Assembly (NCBI GenBank): GCA_900770525.1
Contig: CAAHDT010000024.1
Coordinates: forward strand, 1 to 64,000
DNA length: 64,000 nucleotides
Source of the DNA: Candidatus Gastranaerophilales bacterium
Lineage (GTDB): Bacteria > Cyanobacteriota > Vampirovibrionia > Gastranaerophilales > Gastranaerophilaceae
Direction: 5' to 3'
Shown: piece after piece, positions 41,751-51,301 of the stretch
Layout of the letters: each line of letters begins with the position of its first letter
Position numbering within the stretch: the stretch's first letter is position 1
The notes under the pieces: generated by a model
Seen by the model: only the letters and a program-made list of their open reading frames with translations
Databases searched by the model: none
Told to the model about the DNA's origin: nothing
Position numbers and translations under genes: made by a program

Positions 41751-42881
41751 ATGCAGAATAAATATTCTAAAACTTGGCAAGAAAAAATTTTAGGCGAATT
41801 ATGTGAAGTTGGTGCAGGGAATTCTGCTCCTCAAAAAGAAGAATGTTTTAAAAACGGAACTTATCCATTTATTAGAACTGCAGATGTTGGAAAAATTCAT
41901 TTTGGGTGCATTAATACCTCAAATGATTTGCTTAATGAAATAGGAATAAAAGGTCTGAAATTATTTCCAAAAGAAACGATTCTCATTCCTAAAAGTGGAG
42001 CTTCAACATATTTAAATCATAGAGTAATGATGTTGTGTGATGGTTATGTTGTTAGTCATTTGGCAACTGTAAAATCCGATAACACAATTTTAAATTCAAA
42101 ATTTCTTTTATATTATTTATCTTTAATAGATTCAAAAGATTTAATACAAGACCAAAATTATCCGTCATTAAATTTACCTACTATTAAGGGTATAATAATT
42201 AATTATCCTCCATTACAAGAACAAGAGCGAATTGTGGGAATATTGGATAAAGTTTTTGAAAATATTGAGCAGGCTAAGAAAAACGCTGAACAAAATCTTC
42301 AAAACGCTAAAAATTTGTTTGATAGCGAATTAGAGAATATATTTACAGGAAACATTGAAGATTGGGAAAAGTTAAATGTTGGGGAAATAATTAAACTTGA
42401 GTACGGGAAAGCACTTCCATATTCTGATAGATGTAATAATGGCGAAAACCCTGTTTATGGTGCAAACGGAATAAAGGATAGAACTAACAAATATTTATAT
42501 GACAAACCAAGTATAATTGTTGGAAGAAAAGGTTCAGTTGGAGAATTAAATTATGTTGAAAGTAAATTTTGGGCATTAGATGTTACTTACTATGTAAAAT
42601 TCGATGAAAATCAATATAATCTCAACTTCTTATATTACTTATTAAAAAGATTAAAATTGCAAACTTTGGCAAGGGGTGTAAAACCAGGTTTAAATAGGAA
42701 TGAAGTTTATAACTTAAATGTTGCTATTCCGAAAATAAATACACAACAACAAATTGTTGAGAAACTAGACAAACTTCAGGAACAAGTCAAATCTCTTGAG
42801 GCTATTTACGAACAGAAAATAAAAGACCTTGAAGAACTAAAACAATCAATCTTACAAAAAGCTTTTAATGGAGAACTATAA
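41751..42881 (+). CDS. hsdS: Type I restriction-modification specificity subunit
   Basis: This 376-residue protein has two target-recognition domains (about 1-155 and 205-340), each followed by a conserved helical spacer (EQERIVGILDKVFENIEQAK; QQIVEKLDKLQEQVKSLEAI). The ending LEELKQSILQKAFNGEL is a common HsdS C-terminus. The two domains would read the two halves of the DNA site. Both are intact and no inverted second hsdS copy is present, so there is no sign of shufflon-type phase variation. Its stop overlaps the hsdR start (TAATG). Confidence 0.93.
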   Translation: MQNKYSKTWQEKILGELCEVGAGNSAPQKEECFKNGTYPFIRTADVGKIHFGCINTSNDLLNEIGIKGLKLFPKETILIPKSGASTYLNHRVMMLCDGYVVSHLATVKSDNTILNSKFLLYYLSLIDSKDLIQDQNYPSLNLPTIKGIIINYPPLQEQERIVGILDKVFENIEQAKKNAEQNLQNAKNLFDSELENIFTGNIEDWEKLNVGEIIKLEYGKALPYSDRCNNGENPVYGANGIKDRTNKYLYDKPSIIVGRKGSVGELNYVESKFWALDVTYYVKFDENQYNLNFLYYLLKRLKLQTLARGVKPGLNRNEVYNLNVAIPKINTQQQIVEKLDKLQEQVKSLEAIYEQKIKDLEELKQSILQKAFNGEL

Positions 42882-45193
42882 TGGTTACAGAAGCAGATAC
42901 TAGAGCAGAACTAATAGATGTCAAACTAGCTGAATGTGGTTGGAAAACTGGTGGCGACATCAAAATTCGTCGTGAATTTCCAATCAAGGCTGGACGAATT
43001 ATCGGAGTTAATCAGCGTAATTCTAGATTATCAGCTGATTATGTTCTAGTTTATAAAAATATCAACATTGCAGTAGTTGAGGCAAAAAAATCTTCAAAAG
43101 CTTATACAGAAGGTGTTGCACAAGCAAAAGAATATGCAAAACTTTTGAATATCCGTTTTACTTATTCAACAAATGGCAAAGAGATTTACCAAATCGACAT
43201 GCAAACAGGGGAAGAAAAGTTAGTTGAAAATTATCCGACTCCACAAGAATTATGGGAAATGACGTACAAAGAAGATAGCAAACTTTGGGAAACTTTAGCT
43301 TCAATTCCAATGAATACTGGTGGACGATTCAAAGCTCGTTATTACCAAGAAAACGCTGTTAATGCGGTAACAAAAGCAATATCGCAAGGTAAAAAAAGAA
43401 TCCTTTTAACGCTTGCAACAGGTACAGGAAAAACATGTATCGCATTCCAAACAGCATGGAAGCTTATGCAAGCTCGCTGGAATACACAAGAAGTCGGTGC
43501 AAGATTGCCCAAAATTCTATTTCTTGCAGATAGAAACATTTTAGCCGACCAAGCTTACAACTCTTTTGGGCAATTCGATCAAAACGCATTGGCACGTATC
43601 AAACCAGAAGAAGTTAAGAAAACAGGAACTGTTCCGACTTCTCAAAGTATATTTTTTACAATTTTCCAAACCTTTATGAGTGGCGATGAACCATACTTTG
43701 GACAATATCCTAAAGATTTTTTTGATTTCATTATCATTGACGAATGCCACAGAGGTGGTGCAAACGATGAAAGCACTTGGAGAAAGATTTTAGAATATTT
43801 TGATTCGGCAGTCCAATTAGGTTTAACCGCAACTCCAAAGCGTAAAAATAACGTTGATACTTATGAATATTTCGGAGAACCAGTTTATGAATACTCACTA
43901 AAAGATGCTATTGATGATGGTTTCTTAACTCCGTTTAGAGTGCGAGAAATCACAGATAACTTTGGAACATACGAATACAATATTGAAGACTACATTGAAG
44001 GTGATATAGACAAAGAAAGAACATACCAAGAGCCTGATTTTAACAAAAATATTATATTAAAGGAACGTGAAGTTGCTCGTGTAAAAGCGTTTATGAATGA
44101 AATAAATCAAAATGAAAAAACTTTAGTTTTTTGTGCGACTCAAAATCATGCAGGGCTTGTTCGAGATATTATCAATCAAGTTAAAACTGCTACAAATGAT
44201 GTAAATTATTGCGTTAGAGTAACTGCTGATGACGGTGCAATTGGAGAAGAAAACCTTAGAAAATTTCAAGATACAGAAAAGACGATTCCAACAATTTTAA
44301 CGACTTCTCAAAAACTTTCAACAGGTGTTGATGCTATTCAAATCCGTAATATTGTTTTATTGCGTCCAGTAAATTCCATGATTGAGTTTAAGCAAATTGT
44401 CGGTCGTGGAACTCGTATGTGTGATGGCAAAGCATATTTCACGATATACGATTTTGTAAATGCTAGTCATAACTTTGAAGATAAAGAGTGGGACGGTCCA
44501 ACAGAGTATGTTGGGAATAAATCTGGTGGTCATCATGGCAGAAATGAAAACCAAAAAGAAAAGTCTCCAAAACCAGTAGTTGAAGAAAAGCCCAAAACAA
44601 TTATTACATTAGGAGGTGGAAGAACTGTTACAATAACAAACTCAAAAACAACTTTCTATGATAATGAATCAGGAAAACCAATTAGTGCAAAAGCATTTAT
44701 TGAAAAACTGATAGGAAAAATTCCAGAATTTTTCAAATCAGAAGAAGAATTGCGTGAAATTTGGTCTAGACCTGAAACTAGAAGAACTTTGCTTAGAAAA
44801 TTTAAGGAACAAGGTTACACAAAAGAAACTTTTGACCAAATAAAAGAGGTAATTACAGCTCAAAATAATGACGTGTTCGATGTTTTAGAATACTTGGCAT
44901 ACAACACGGAAATGTTATCTAGAAACGAAAGAGTTGAAATGAGTAAAATAAGAGTTTTTAATAACATTGAATCTCGCAAACAGGCATTTATTAATTTTGT
45001 ACTCCAACAATATATTAAAAATGGAGTTGTAGAATTAGATGATAGTAGAATTGGGGAATTAATTAAACTAAAATATGGTTCTCCTGTAAATGCAATAAAT
45101 GAACTTGGTGCAATCGATGATATCAGAAATGTTTTTTGTGATTTTCAAAAATATTTATATCAAGTGAAAAAAGATGTCAAAGACGCAGTATAA
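42881..45193 (+). CDS. hsdR: Type I restriction endonuclease subunit (EcoEI-like)
   Basis: This 770-residue motor nuclease has an N-terminal PD-(D/E)xK domain (SADYVLVYKNINIAVVEAKK, with EAK near residue 66-68), SF2 helicase motifs LTLATGTGKT (about 175-184), IIIDECHRGG (about 284-293), QLGLTATP, ILTTSQKLSTGVD and IVGRGTRM, and the EcoEI-type C-terminal domain. It translocates and cuts DNA lacking the HsdM mark. The gene is intact, so the system looks functional. Confidence 0.95.
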   Translation: MVTEADTRAELIDVKLAECGWKTGGDIKIRREFPIKAGRIIGVNQRNSRLSADYVLVYKNINIAVVEAKKSSKAYTEGVAQAKEYAKLLNIRFTYSTNGKEIYQIDMQTGEEKLVENYPTPQELWEMTYKEDSKLWETLASIPMNTGGRFKARYYQENAVNAVTKAISQGKKRILLTLATGTGKTCIAFQTAWKLMQARWNTQEVGARLPKILFLADRNILADQAYNSFGQFDQNALARIKPEEVKKTGTVPTSQSIFFTIFQTFMSGDEPYFGQYPKDFFDFIIIDECHRGGANDESTWRKILEYFDSAVQLGLTATPKRKNNVDTYEYFGEPVYEYSLKDAIDDGFLTPFRVREITDNFGTYEYNIEDYIEGDIDKERTYQEPDFNKNIILKEREVARVKAFMNEINQNEKTLVFCATQNHAGLVRDIINQVKTATNDVNYCVRVTADDGAIGEENLRKFQDTEKTIPTILTTSQKLSTGVDAIQIRNIVLLRPVNSMIEFKQIVGRGTRMCDGKAYFTIYDFVNASHNFEDKEWDGPTEYVGNKSGGHHGRNENQKEKSPKPVVEEKPKTIITLGGGRTVTITNSKTTFYDNESGKPISAKAFIEKLIGKIPEFFKSEEELREIWSRPETRRTLLRKFKEQGYTKETFDQIKEVITAQNNDVFDVLEYLAYNTEMLSRNERVEMSKIRVFNNIESRKQAFINFVLQQYIKNGVVELDDSRIGELIKLKYGSPVNAINELGAIDDIRNVFCDFQKYLYQVKKDVKDAV

Positions 45194-45248
45194 CGATCAT
45201 ATTTGACATAGTGATTTGTTATAGTAAAAATATAACCAAGGAGTGTTT

Positions 45249-45362
45249 ATGAAAAAATTTTTAGTAGTTTTATTATATTTGTTTTTGTTGACTGGCATGT
45301 GCTTGGCACAAAATGTGACCTCATATGACAAATACGGCAGAAAAGTCGGGAGTTATAAATAG
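45249..45362 (+). CDS. 37-residue secreted peptide
   Basis: After AAGGAGTGTTT an ATG opens a 37-codon frame: signal peptide MKKFLVVLLYLFLLTGMCLA, then a short mature part QNVTSYDKYGRKVGSYK. A TTGACA at 45208 and an A/T-rich -10 region supply a promoter. The mature motif YDKYGRKVGSYK looks like one unit of the small YD-x-YG repeat seen in some secreted bacterial peptides; I recall this only loosely. It lies between hsdR and the sigma-like gene and its role is unknown. Confidence 0.65.
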   Translation: MKKFLVVLLYLFLLTGMCLAQNVTSYDKYGRKVGSYK

Positions 45363-45474
45363 ATTATTTAAAAATTATATTTCAGTAAATTAATATATTA
45401 ACTTATACTTTTCATTTTATGTTAGTATTTATTATATTATTGTGAAGTTTTAAGTTGCAAATAGCCATAAATAA

Positions 45475-46833
45475 ATGTCTATTCAAAGGTGGTTAAATTT
45501 AAGTATGAATGAAGATTTAGTAATAAAATTAATTAAACCATATTTAAATTCTAAAAAGGAAATTCTGTATGCAGATTTTGAAGATCTTTTTTCTTTTTTA
45601 GAAAGGAAAGAACAATATGAACTAACCGAGTTTTTATTTTCAAATGGTGTAATTTTAGTTGATAAAAAATCTGAGGATACTCCTTTGAGTGACACTTCCC
45701 CTGCAAAAATTTTATCCCATAAGAGTATAATAGTTAAAAAGCAGAATAAGAACAATTCTATAATAATAAAAAAATCAACAAGAAAGAAACGAAATTCATA
45801 TCTGAAAGAATCGAATGAATATTTGGTTGAGTTATACCAAAAGACAGAAGACAAAAATATTTTACAAATACTAATAGATAAAAATAAAAAATATCTATAT
45901 AAATTGATAAAAAGAAACAGTTATTTTTTTAGACACAGTTTAGAAGATGAAGATTTATATCAAATTGCTGTTATTGGATTTATTGAGGGATGTCAAAGAT
46001 TTGACCATAATAAAGGATATAATTTACTAACTTATGTTACATTTTGGATAAATCAAATAATTAGAAGAGTAGTTATAGACACTGGGTTTATAATAAGATT
46101 ACCTGTACATAGATGGGAACAAATTATTAAAGTAAGTAAACAATTTAGTCGACACAAAGAAGAAGATTTTGAAGATTTACCAGATCAGGAATTAGAAAAG
46201 TATAAAGATATAATGATTTTAAAACAAAATTATTTAAATCCAAAATATTTAGATGACTATGCTGGAGAAAATAGAGATACAAATATTATTGACTTAGTTT
46301 CAAATAATGCACAATGTTTGGTTAGTAAATTTAAACAACCAGAGGAATATGTTTCTGAAAGAGAAATGTTTCAACTAATCGAAAATTCGCTAGATTCCTT
46401 ATCTCTTAGGGGCAAAGATGTTATTATGCTTCGTTTTGGACTAGAATCAAATCCTGAAATGACCTTAAATGAAATCGGAGAAAAATTTGGAGTAACACGA
46501 GAAAGAATACGTCAAATTGAAGAAAAAAGTCTTAGTAAATTACGTAAAAATTTTAAGAATAAGTTTGCTTATCAAATCTTAGACTTATTAGATGACAAAA
46601 CCTCATGTTTGAAAAATTTTAATCCTTTGTATAATTTTAAGAAAAATGGGATTTCTTATCTTCCTGATGAGCATGCAATTATTGAAAGAATTATAAAATT
46701 AAATAAAAATGAAGAAGATTTAGAAATTTTATATAATAAAGTTGTTGATTGTGCTAAACAAAATTCATATAATGAAAAATTATTAAATCATGATGAGATA
46801 ATTGTAAAAATAAAAAATTTAAAGGAGATATAA
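45475..46833 (+). CDS. Accessory sigma70-family factor paired with a RecQ-like helicase
   Basis: This 452-residue protein has an N-terminal domain resembling sigma region 1.1 (FEDLFSFLERKEQYELTEFL then FSNGVILVD), a region 2 (EDLYQIAVIGFIEGCQRFDH, LLTYVTFWINQIIRR), and a region 4 near residues 300-375 (SLSLRGKDVIMLRFGL, MTLNEIGEKFGVTRERIRQI). About 70 extra C-terminal residues follow. It is far more AT-rich than core genes. Start ATG 45475 has no ribosome-binding site; ATG 45505 has AAAGGTGG 12 bases upstream, so either is possible. It is followed with no gap by the helicase gene. Confidence 0.85.
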   Translation: MSIQRWLNLSMNEDLVIKLIKPYLNSKKEILYADFEDLFSFLERKEQYELTEFLFSNGVILVDKKSEDTPLSDTSPAKILSHKSIIVKKQNKNNSIIIKKSTRKKRNSYLKESNEYLVELYQKTEDKNILQILIDKNKKYLYKLIKRNSYFFRHSLEDEDLYQIAVIGFIEGCQRFDHNKGYNLLTYVTFWINQIIRRVVIDTGFIIRLPVHRWEQIIKVSKQFSRHKEEDFEDLPDQELEKYKDIMILKQNYLNPKYLDDYAGENRDTNIIDLVSNNAQCLVSKFKQPEEYVSEREMFQLIENSLDSLSLRGKDVIMLRFGLESNPEMTLNEIGEKFGVTRERIRQIEEKSLSKLRKNFKNKFAYQILDLLDDKTSCLKNFNPLYNFKKNGISYLPDEHAIIERIIKLNKNEEDLEILYNKVVDCAKQNSYNEKLLNHDEIIVKIKNLKEI

Positions 46834-49800
46834 ATGTTGGATATAATAAATGAAAAAGTACAAAATATAATATCTAATATTGAACTAGATAAAAGTTTAA
46901 TTGTAATAAAAGGTATTGATACTACAGTATATTCAACAGTAAATTTATCAAATTTATTTAATAAAAGTTTGACAAAAAATTGGTTAGAATTTATTTCTTC
47001 AAATAGTAAAATTATCTCATATGAAGAATTTTTATATTTTTATCAATTTATAGTTGAAGAATTTGATGATGTATATATTATCAACAATAATATATATAAT
47101 AATTTTTACCCTCTCTATAGTAATCTCTCTTTAGAAGATAAAAAACAATTAGCAGATTTTTTTGACCATGATAATAATGATAATGAAATCTCAGCTATAC
47201 CAATACATGATGGAGAAAAATACACTAAAATTTATTCAAATTTAAAAAATATAAATGATTCATTTTGGGTAAGATATAACGACGAAGTAGAACTTTTAAA
47301 CGTTAAAGTACATGTAATTAATTTATTTAATAATGACAATAAAGAATTGATTATAAATGAGTTAACCGATGGATCTTATTTAGAAAAAGTCATTTATATA
47401 CAAGAAGTAGAAGATTATTTATTATCATTAAATATAATTTTTAAAAATGAATCAGTGAGTATTAATATAGATAGCTATACAGGTGATAAAGATGTTTTAA
47501 TTGCCCAATTATCTATTATTCAAAAACTTTATAATAATTTAAAAATATTTAAAATTAAAAATAAAGAACAAAAATTGGAATATAATCCTGAATTTAAAAA
47601 TATATTAAAACAATATTGGAGGCATGATTCGTTTAGAACATTGAAAGTCTATGATAATGATGATATTAAAAATGGTATAAAAACAGTAAAAGAAATTTCT
47701 CAAGAAGATATTATTAATGATTTAGTCTATCAAGTTGAATCTGTTGTTCAAAAACCAGAATTTGACTATTCAGATATGTTTGTTACAGCACCAACAGGAG
47801 CTGGTAAATCAGCAATGTTTTTAATCCCAGCTATATATCTTGCTGAAAAATATAATCTAGTAACCTTGGTAATCTCTCCATTAATAGGTTTAATGAATGA
47901 TCAAGTTTCTAATTTGGAAAAATTATCATATAAACATGCTAAAACAATAAATTCAGATATTTCTCAAATTGAAAAAGAAGAAATTATGGGAGAAATAAAA
48001 GATGGAGAGTGCCATATATTATATCTTTCTCCAGAATCATTACTTGCTAGAAGTGATATATCACAAATTATTGGTGATAGAAAAATTGGATTAATTGTTA
48101 TTGATGAAGCCCATATTGTTACAACGTGGGGAAAACAATTTAGACCTGATTATTGGTACTTGGGAGATTACATTAAGAAATTAAGGAAAAAGCAATCCTT
48201 AACTTCTCACCCATTTATAATTTCTACATTTACAGCCACTGCTATTTATGGTGGTATTGAAGATATGTACGTAGAAACATTAGATAGCCTAAATATGAGA
48301 AAACCAATAACATATTTAGGGTATGTAAAACGAGATGATATTGAAATTAAAATTACAGAACTTCAAACAAAAACACAACGAGGTCAATACCAATTAGAAA
48401 AATTTGATGCGCTATTACAAACAGTTAAACGTGCGATATTGATAAATAAAAAAACATTAATATATTTTCCTAATATACCACTAATAAATTCTTTTTATAC
48501 TTATTGTCAGGCTTATGATGTGTCAAAATATATTGTTATGTATTATGGACCAATGAATGGAGAAGAAAAGAAGGAAAATGCAGAACTATTTAAAACCGGG
48601 GAAAAACCTATAATGATTGCGACAAAGGCATTTGGTATGGGAATTGATATTAGCGACATTGCAATAGTTTGTCATTTTGCGCCTACAGGGAATGTATGCG
48701 ACTATGTTCAAGAAATCGGTAGAGCGGCACGAGATCCTAAAATTAAAGGAGAAGCTATTTATTCTCATATGAGAAATGATTTTCAACATATAAATAGATT
48801 ACATGGCTTATCTGCCGTAAAAAAATATCAATTGATAAATGTAATAAAAAAAGTTTATGAATTATTTAATATTAAATTAAAAACAGAAAATAAATTAAAT
48901 ACTCATTTTTCTAAAAAAAGAAATGAAATGCTAGTTGATGCCGAAAATTTCACATATATATTTGAGGGGCAAAAAGAATCTTCGCAAGATGAATTGATTG
49001 CCAAAGTAAAAACAGCACTTTTATTAATTCAGAAAGATTATACATCTAAAATGGGATTTGCTCCGTTTGCTATGAGACCATCAACATTATATGCACAAGG
49101 ATATTTTGAAATTTCTACTGATATAATTAAAAGTCTTATAAATCGTTATGGACATTCGTGTTTTAAAAAATGTTCGAGTTCTGAAAATATATATATTGTA
49201 AATTTACAACATATCTGGGAACTAGATTACAGCAAAATTTTATCATTCCCAAAATTTAAACATTTATTATACACTTCAGATGATGAAGTAAGTAAATATA
49301 ATTTAAATAAAATACTTCCTGCAACCTGTATCAATATTAAATTTACAAATGATGAAAAATGTTCACAGGTGCAAAATGCACTTAATTATATTTTAAGAAG
49401 ATCTGTAGATAATGGAACTTATTTAAAAGTAGAATTTGATAAAGAAGAAAAAGATTCTTTGAAAAATATATCAAATTATATTAACACTAGGGCAGATATT
49501 TCTCCATTTCGGGCAACAGGTATTTCTAATATACTAATAGCAACAATAAAAAATTATATGAGAAATTATAATACATCTATGAATGCAGAAATTATGAAAC
49601 CTAGAACTACACAATATGGTTTAGAATCATATTCATTTGGAAGACCAATTGAAAATTTTATCGATTGGTTAAGTAGTATGAAAAAATATCTACATTCTCA
49701 AGAAAATAACGGTATTATTTATGTTGTAAAAGGTAAAGGTGAAAAAAGCATAAAGGAAATCATAACAGCTTTGGGCTACTTAGAGGCAATAAATTATGTC

Positions 49801-50055
49801 AGTTTTGAAGCAAGTGGAGGACTAAATAGTCAAATATATATATATGTCAACCAAACTAAAACTATGGAAGAAGTTATAAGGAAGCCTCAATATTACAACA
49901 ATAGATTACTTGATAAAGTTGCACAGCGACATAAAATTTCTGTTGCAATGCTTACATATTTATACCAAAACAATTTTGATAGTGATACGATATGGAATTA
50001 TATAGAAAATTATTTCTTAGGGCTGGTACCTGAAGCTGTAAAAATATGTGATTAA
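46834..50055 (+). CDS. RecQ-like superfamily 2 DNA helicase, large
   Basis: This 1073-residue protein has an N-terminal domain of about 290 residues without recognised motifs, then a RecQ-type helicase core: Walker A TAPTGAGKSAMF (about 318-329), VISPLIGLMNDQV, the DEAH box VIDEAHIVTTWGKQFRPDY (about 422-440), TFTATA, and the C-terminal lobe motif AFGMGIDISDIAIVCHF and QEIGRAARD (about 626). About 400 more residues follow. Its ATG directly follows the sigma-like stop codon (TAAATG) with a GGAG in the preceding coding end. The layout recalls helicases of multi-gene defence systems such as DpdF, but I cannot assign a family. Confidence 0.85.
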   Translation: MLDIINEKVQNIISNIELDKSLIVIKGIDTTVYSTVNLSNLFNKSLTKNWLEFISSNSKIISYEEFLYFYQFIVEEFDDVYIINNNIYNNFYPLYSNLSLEDKKQLADFFDHDNNDNEISAIPIHDGEKYTKIYSNLKNINDSFWVRYNDEVELLNVKVHVINLFNNDNKELIINELTDGSYLEKVIYIQEVEDYLLSLNIIFKNESVSINIDSYTGDKDVLIAQLSIIQKLYNNLKIFKIKNKEQKLEYNPEFKNILKQYWRHDSFRTLKVYDNDDIKNGIKTVKEISQEDIINDLVYQVESVVQKPEFDYSDMFVTAPTGAGKSAMFLIPAIYLAEKYNLVTLVISPLIGLMNDQVSNLEKLSYKHAKTINSDISQIEKEEIMGEIKDGECHILYLSPESLLARSDISQIIGDRKIGLIVIDEAHIVTTWGKQFRPDYWYLGDYIKKLRKKQSLTSHPFIISTFTATAIYGGIEDMYVETLDSLNMRKPITYLGYVKRDDIEIKITELQTKTQRGQYQLEKFDALLQTVKRAILINKKTLIYFPNIPLINSFYTYCQAYDVSKYIVMYYGPMNGEEKKENAELFKTGEKPIMIATKAFGMGIDISDIAIVCHFAPTGNVCDYVQEIGRAARDPKIKGEAIYSHMRNDFQHINRLHGLSAVKKYQLINVIKKVYELFNIKLKTENKLNTHFSKKRNEMLVDAENFTYIFEGQKESSQDELIAKVKTALLLIQKDYTSKMGFAPFAMRPSTLYAQGYFEISTDIIKSLINRYGHSCFKKCSSSENIYIVNLQHIWELDYSKILSFPKFKHLLYTSDDEVSKYNLNKILPATCINIKFTNDEKCSQVQNALNYILRRSVDNGTYLKVEFDKEEKDSLKNISNYINTRADISPFRATGISNILIATIKNYMRNYNTSMNAEIMKPRTTQYGLESYSFGRPIENFIDWLSSMKKYLHSQENNGIIYVVKGKGEKSIKEIITALGYLEAINYVSFEASGGLNSQIYIYVNQTKTMEEVIRKPQYYNNRLLDKVAQRHKISVAMLTYLYQNNFDSDTIWNYIENYFLGLVPEAVKICD

Positions 50056-50072
50056 ACTTATCTATTAATATT

Positions 50073-50624
50073 CTACTCAAATACAACTCTATTCAAACTG
50101 AATTCGTTTTTAGGAGTTAGTCGTTTGACTTGGAATGAGCAGGTTTTGTCAATGTAGCCGAGGTTTTGGAAATATTTCAGTAGCTGATTTAGTAGTGCCA
50201 GCGTGTTTTTGATTCTGCGAGGTTTTAGGTGGCGGAGTTTGCACATTCTATAAACCTCTTTTACGTCCTTTGCATCAAGTTCGTGCAAAAATTTTCCTTT
50301 CAAAAATGGAACAATATTGAAATTAAAAATCGAGTTATAATTCCTGTAAGTCTCCAATTTGCAATGCTTTCGCACATATTTCTCCATAAAATATTCGACC
50401 GCGTTTTCAACCTCAATCTGCTGCCGTTTCTTCGTCTTTGGCATAAAAAGTTCAAAACTCTCTTTTGGCTTGTCGCCTGCAATTTTGAACACGCCTTGTT
50501 CAAAAACTATTTTATTGGTGTTCAAAAGCCGTTCAAGATCGTTTTTGCAATCGCACTCGGCAATCATTTCAATTTCATCAAGTGTAAATTCTTTCAAGTG
50601 TCGTGCTAATTTTTCAATGTTCAT
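50073..50624 (-). CDS. Protein with integrase core-binding-like domain, Mu-like module
   Basis: This 183-residue protein contains a SAM-like core-binding domain as in tyrosine recombinases (AVEYFMEKYVRKHCKLETYR, FNFNIVPFLKGKFLHELDAK, ALLNQLLKYFQNLGYIDKTC; about 70-160) but no catalytic domain, so it may be a DNA-binding accessory protein or a truncated integrase. It overlaps the MuB-like gene by four bases. Its stop is 17 bases from the convergent helicase stop, which marks the abrupt edge of the Mu-like block. Confidence 0.75.
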   Translation of the reverse strand: MNIEKLARHLKEFTLDEIEMIAECDCKNDLERLLNTNKIVFEQGVFKIAGDKPKESFELFMPKTKKRQQIEVENAVEYFMEKYVRKHCKLETYRNYNSIFNFNIVPFLKGKFLHELDAKDVKEVYRMCKLRHLKPRRIKNTLALLNQLLKYFQNLGYIDKTCSFQVKRLTPKNEFSLNRVVFE

Positions 50625-51301
50625 ACTAATTGTTGTATTACCTCCAAATTTATTTCGTCTAAATTATTTTCTTTTGCTACGATTTCCAGCTGGTTAATCA
50701 GTTGAACAATCTGCCTAAACCTATTGTATTTTTTGTAGATATATTCAATCGAATCAGTTGTAATTTTCACCTCCGCCAACTGTTCAAAAATCGGTTTCAA
50801 ATCCCCAACAGAAAATACTTCAAATTTCACAATCTCTGAAAATCTGTCATAAAGATGTTTGTAACGTTCAAGTTTTCTGTGTGCTAAACCCATTCCCACA
50901 AACACTATCGGACAATCGGTTTCGTCGTGAATATCCCTGAGCGTTTCAATCGTTTTGTAATTGTTCATAAGATAATCAATCTCGTCGATGAAAATCGTCT
51001 GTGGGTTTGTCTTTAGCTTTTTAACTACAATATTAAAGTTGTCCGAGGTCAAATATCTTGGAATTTCATCAAGCTCTTTGACAAATTTTTCAAGCAGCAC
51101 ACGACTTGTCATAATATTTGAACACCTCAAATAAATCCCATCATACTTGCACGCAAGCCACAACGCCGTTTGCGATTTTCCAAGTCCAGCTTCGCCGTAC
51201 ACCAATCCCATCTTTGGAATATTTTTCGGTTTGTTTTGCAAGTTTTCAACCAAGCCTATAAAGTTTTTGACATTGTTCGTTTTTACAAAAATCTTTTTCA
51301 T
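50621..51301 (-). CDS. MuB/TniB-like AAA+ ATPase of a transposition module
   Basis: This 226-residue ATPase has Walker A GEAGLGKSQ (about 35-43), Walker B TIFIDEIDYLMNN (about 98-110) and sensor-like residues in PIVFVGMGLAHRKL. MuB-type proteins bind target DNA and deliver it to the transposase while protecting the element from self-insertion. It overlaps the transposase gene by four bases and the next gene by four. Confidence 0.9.
   Translation of the reverse strand: MKKIFVKTNNVKNFIGLVENLQNKPKNIPKMGLVYGEAGLGKSQTALWLACKYDGIYLRCSNIMTSRVLLEKFVKELDEIPRYLTSDNFNIVVKKLKTNPQTIFIDEIDYLMNNYKTIETLRDIHDETDCPIVFVGMGLAHRKLERYKHLYDRFSEIVKFEVFSVGDLKPIFEQLAEVKITTDSIEYIYKKYNRFRQIVQLINQLEIVAKENNLDEINLEVIQQLV

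Noticed and set aside
41751..42881. Phase-variable hsdS shufflon
   Set aside because: Only one hsdS gene is present, with no inverted partial copy or flanking recombinase in the operon.
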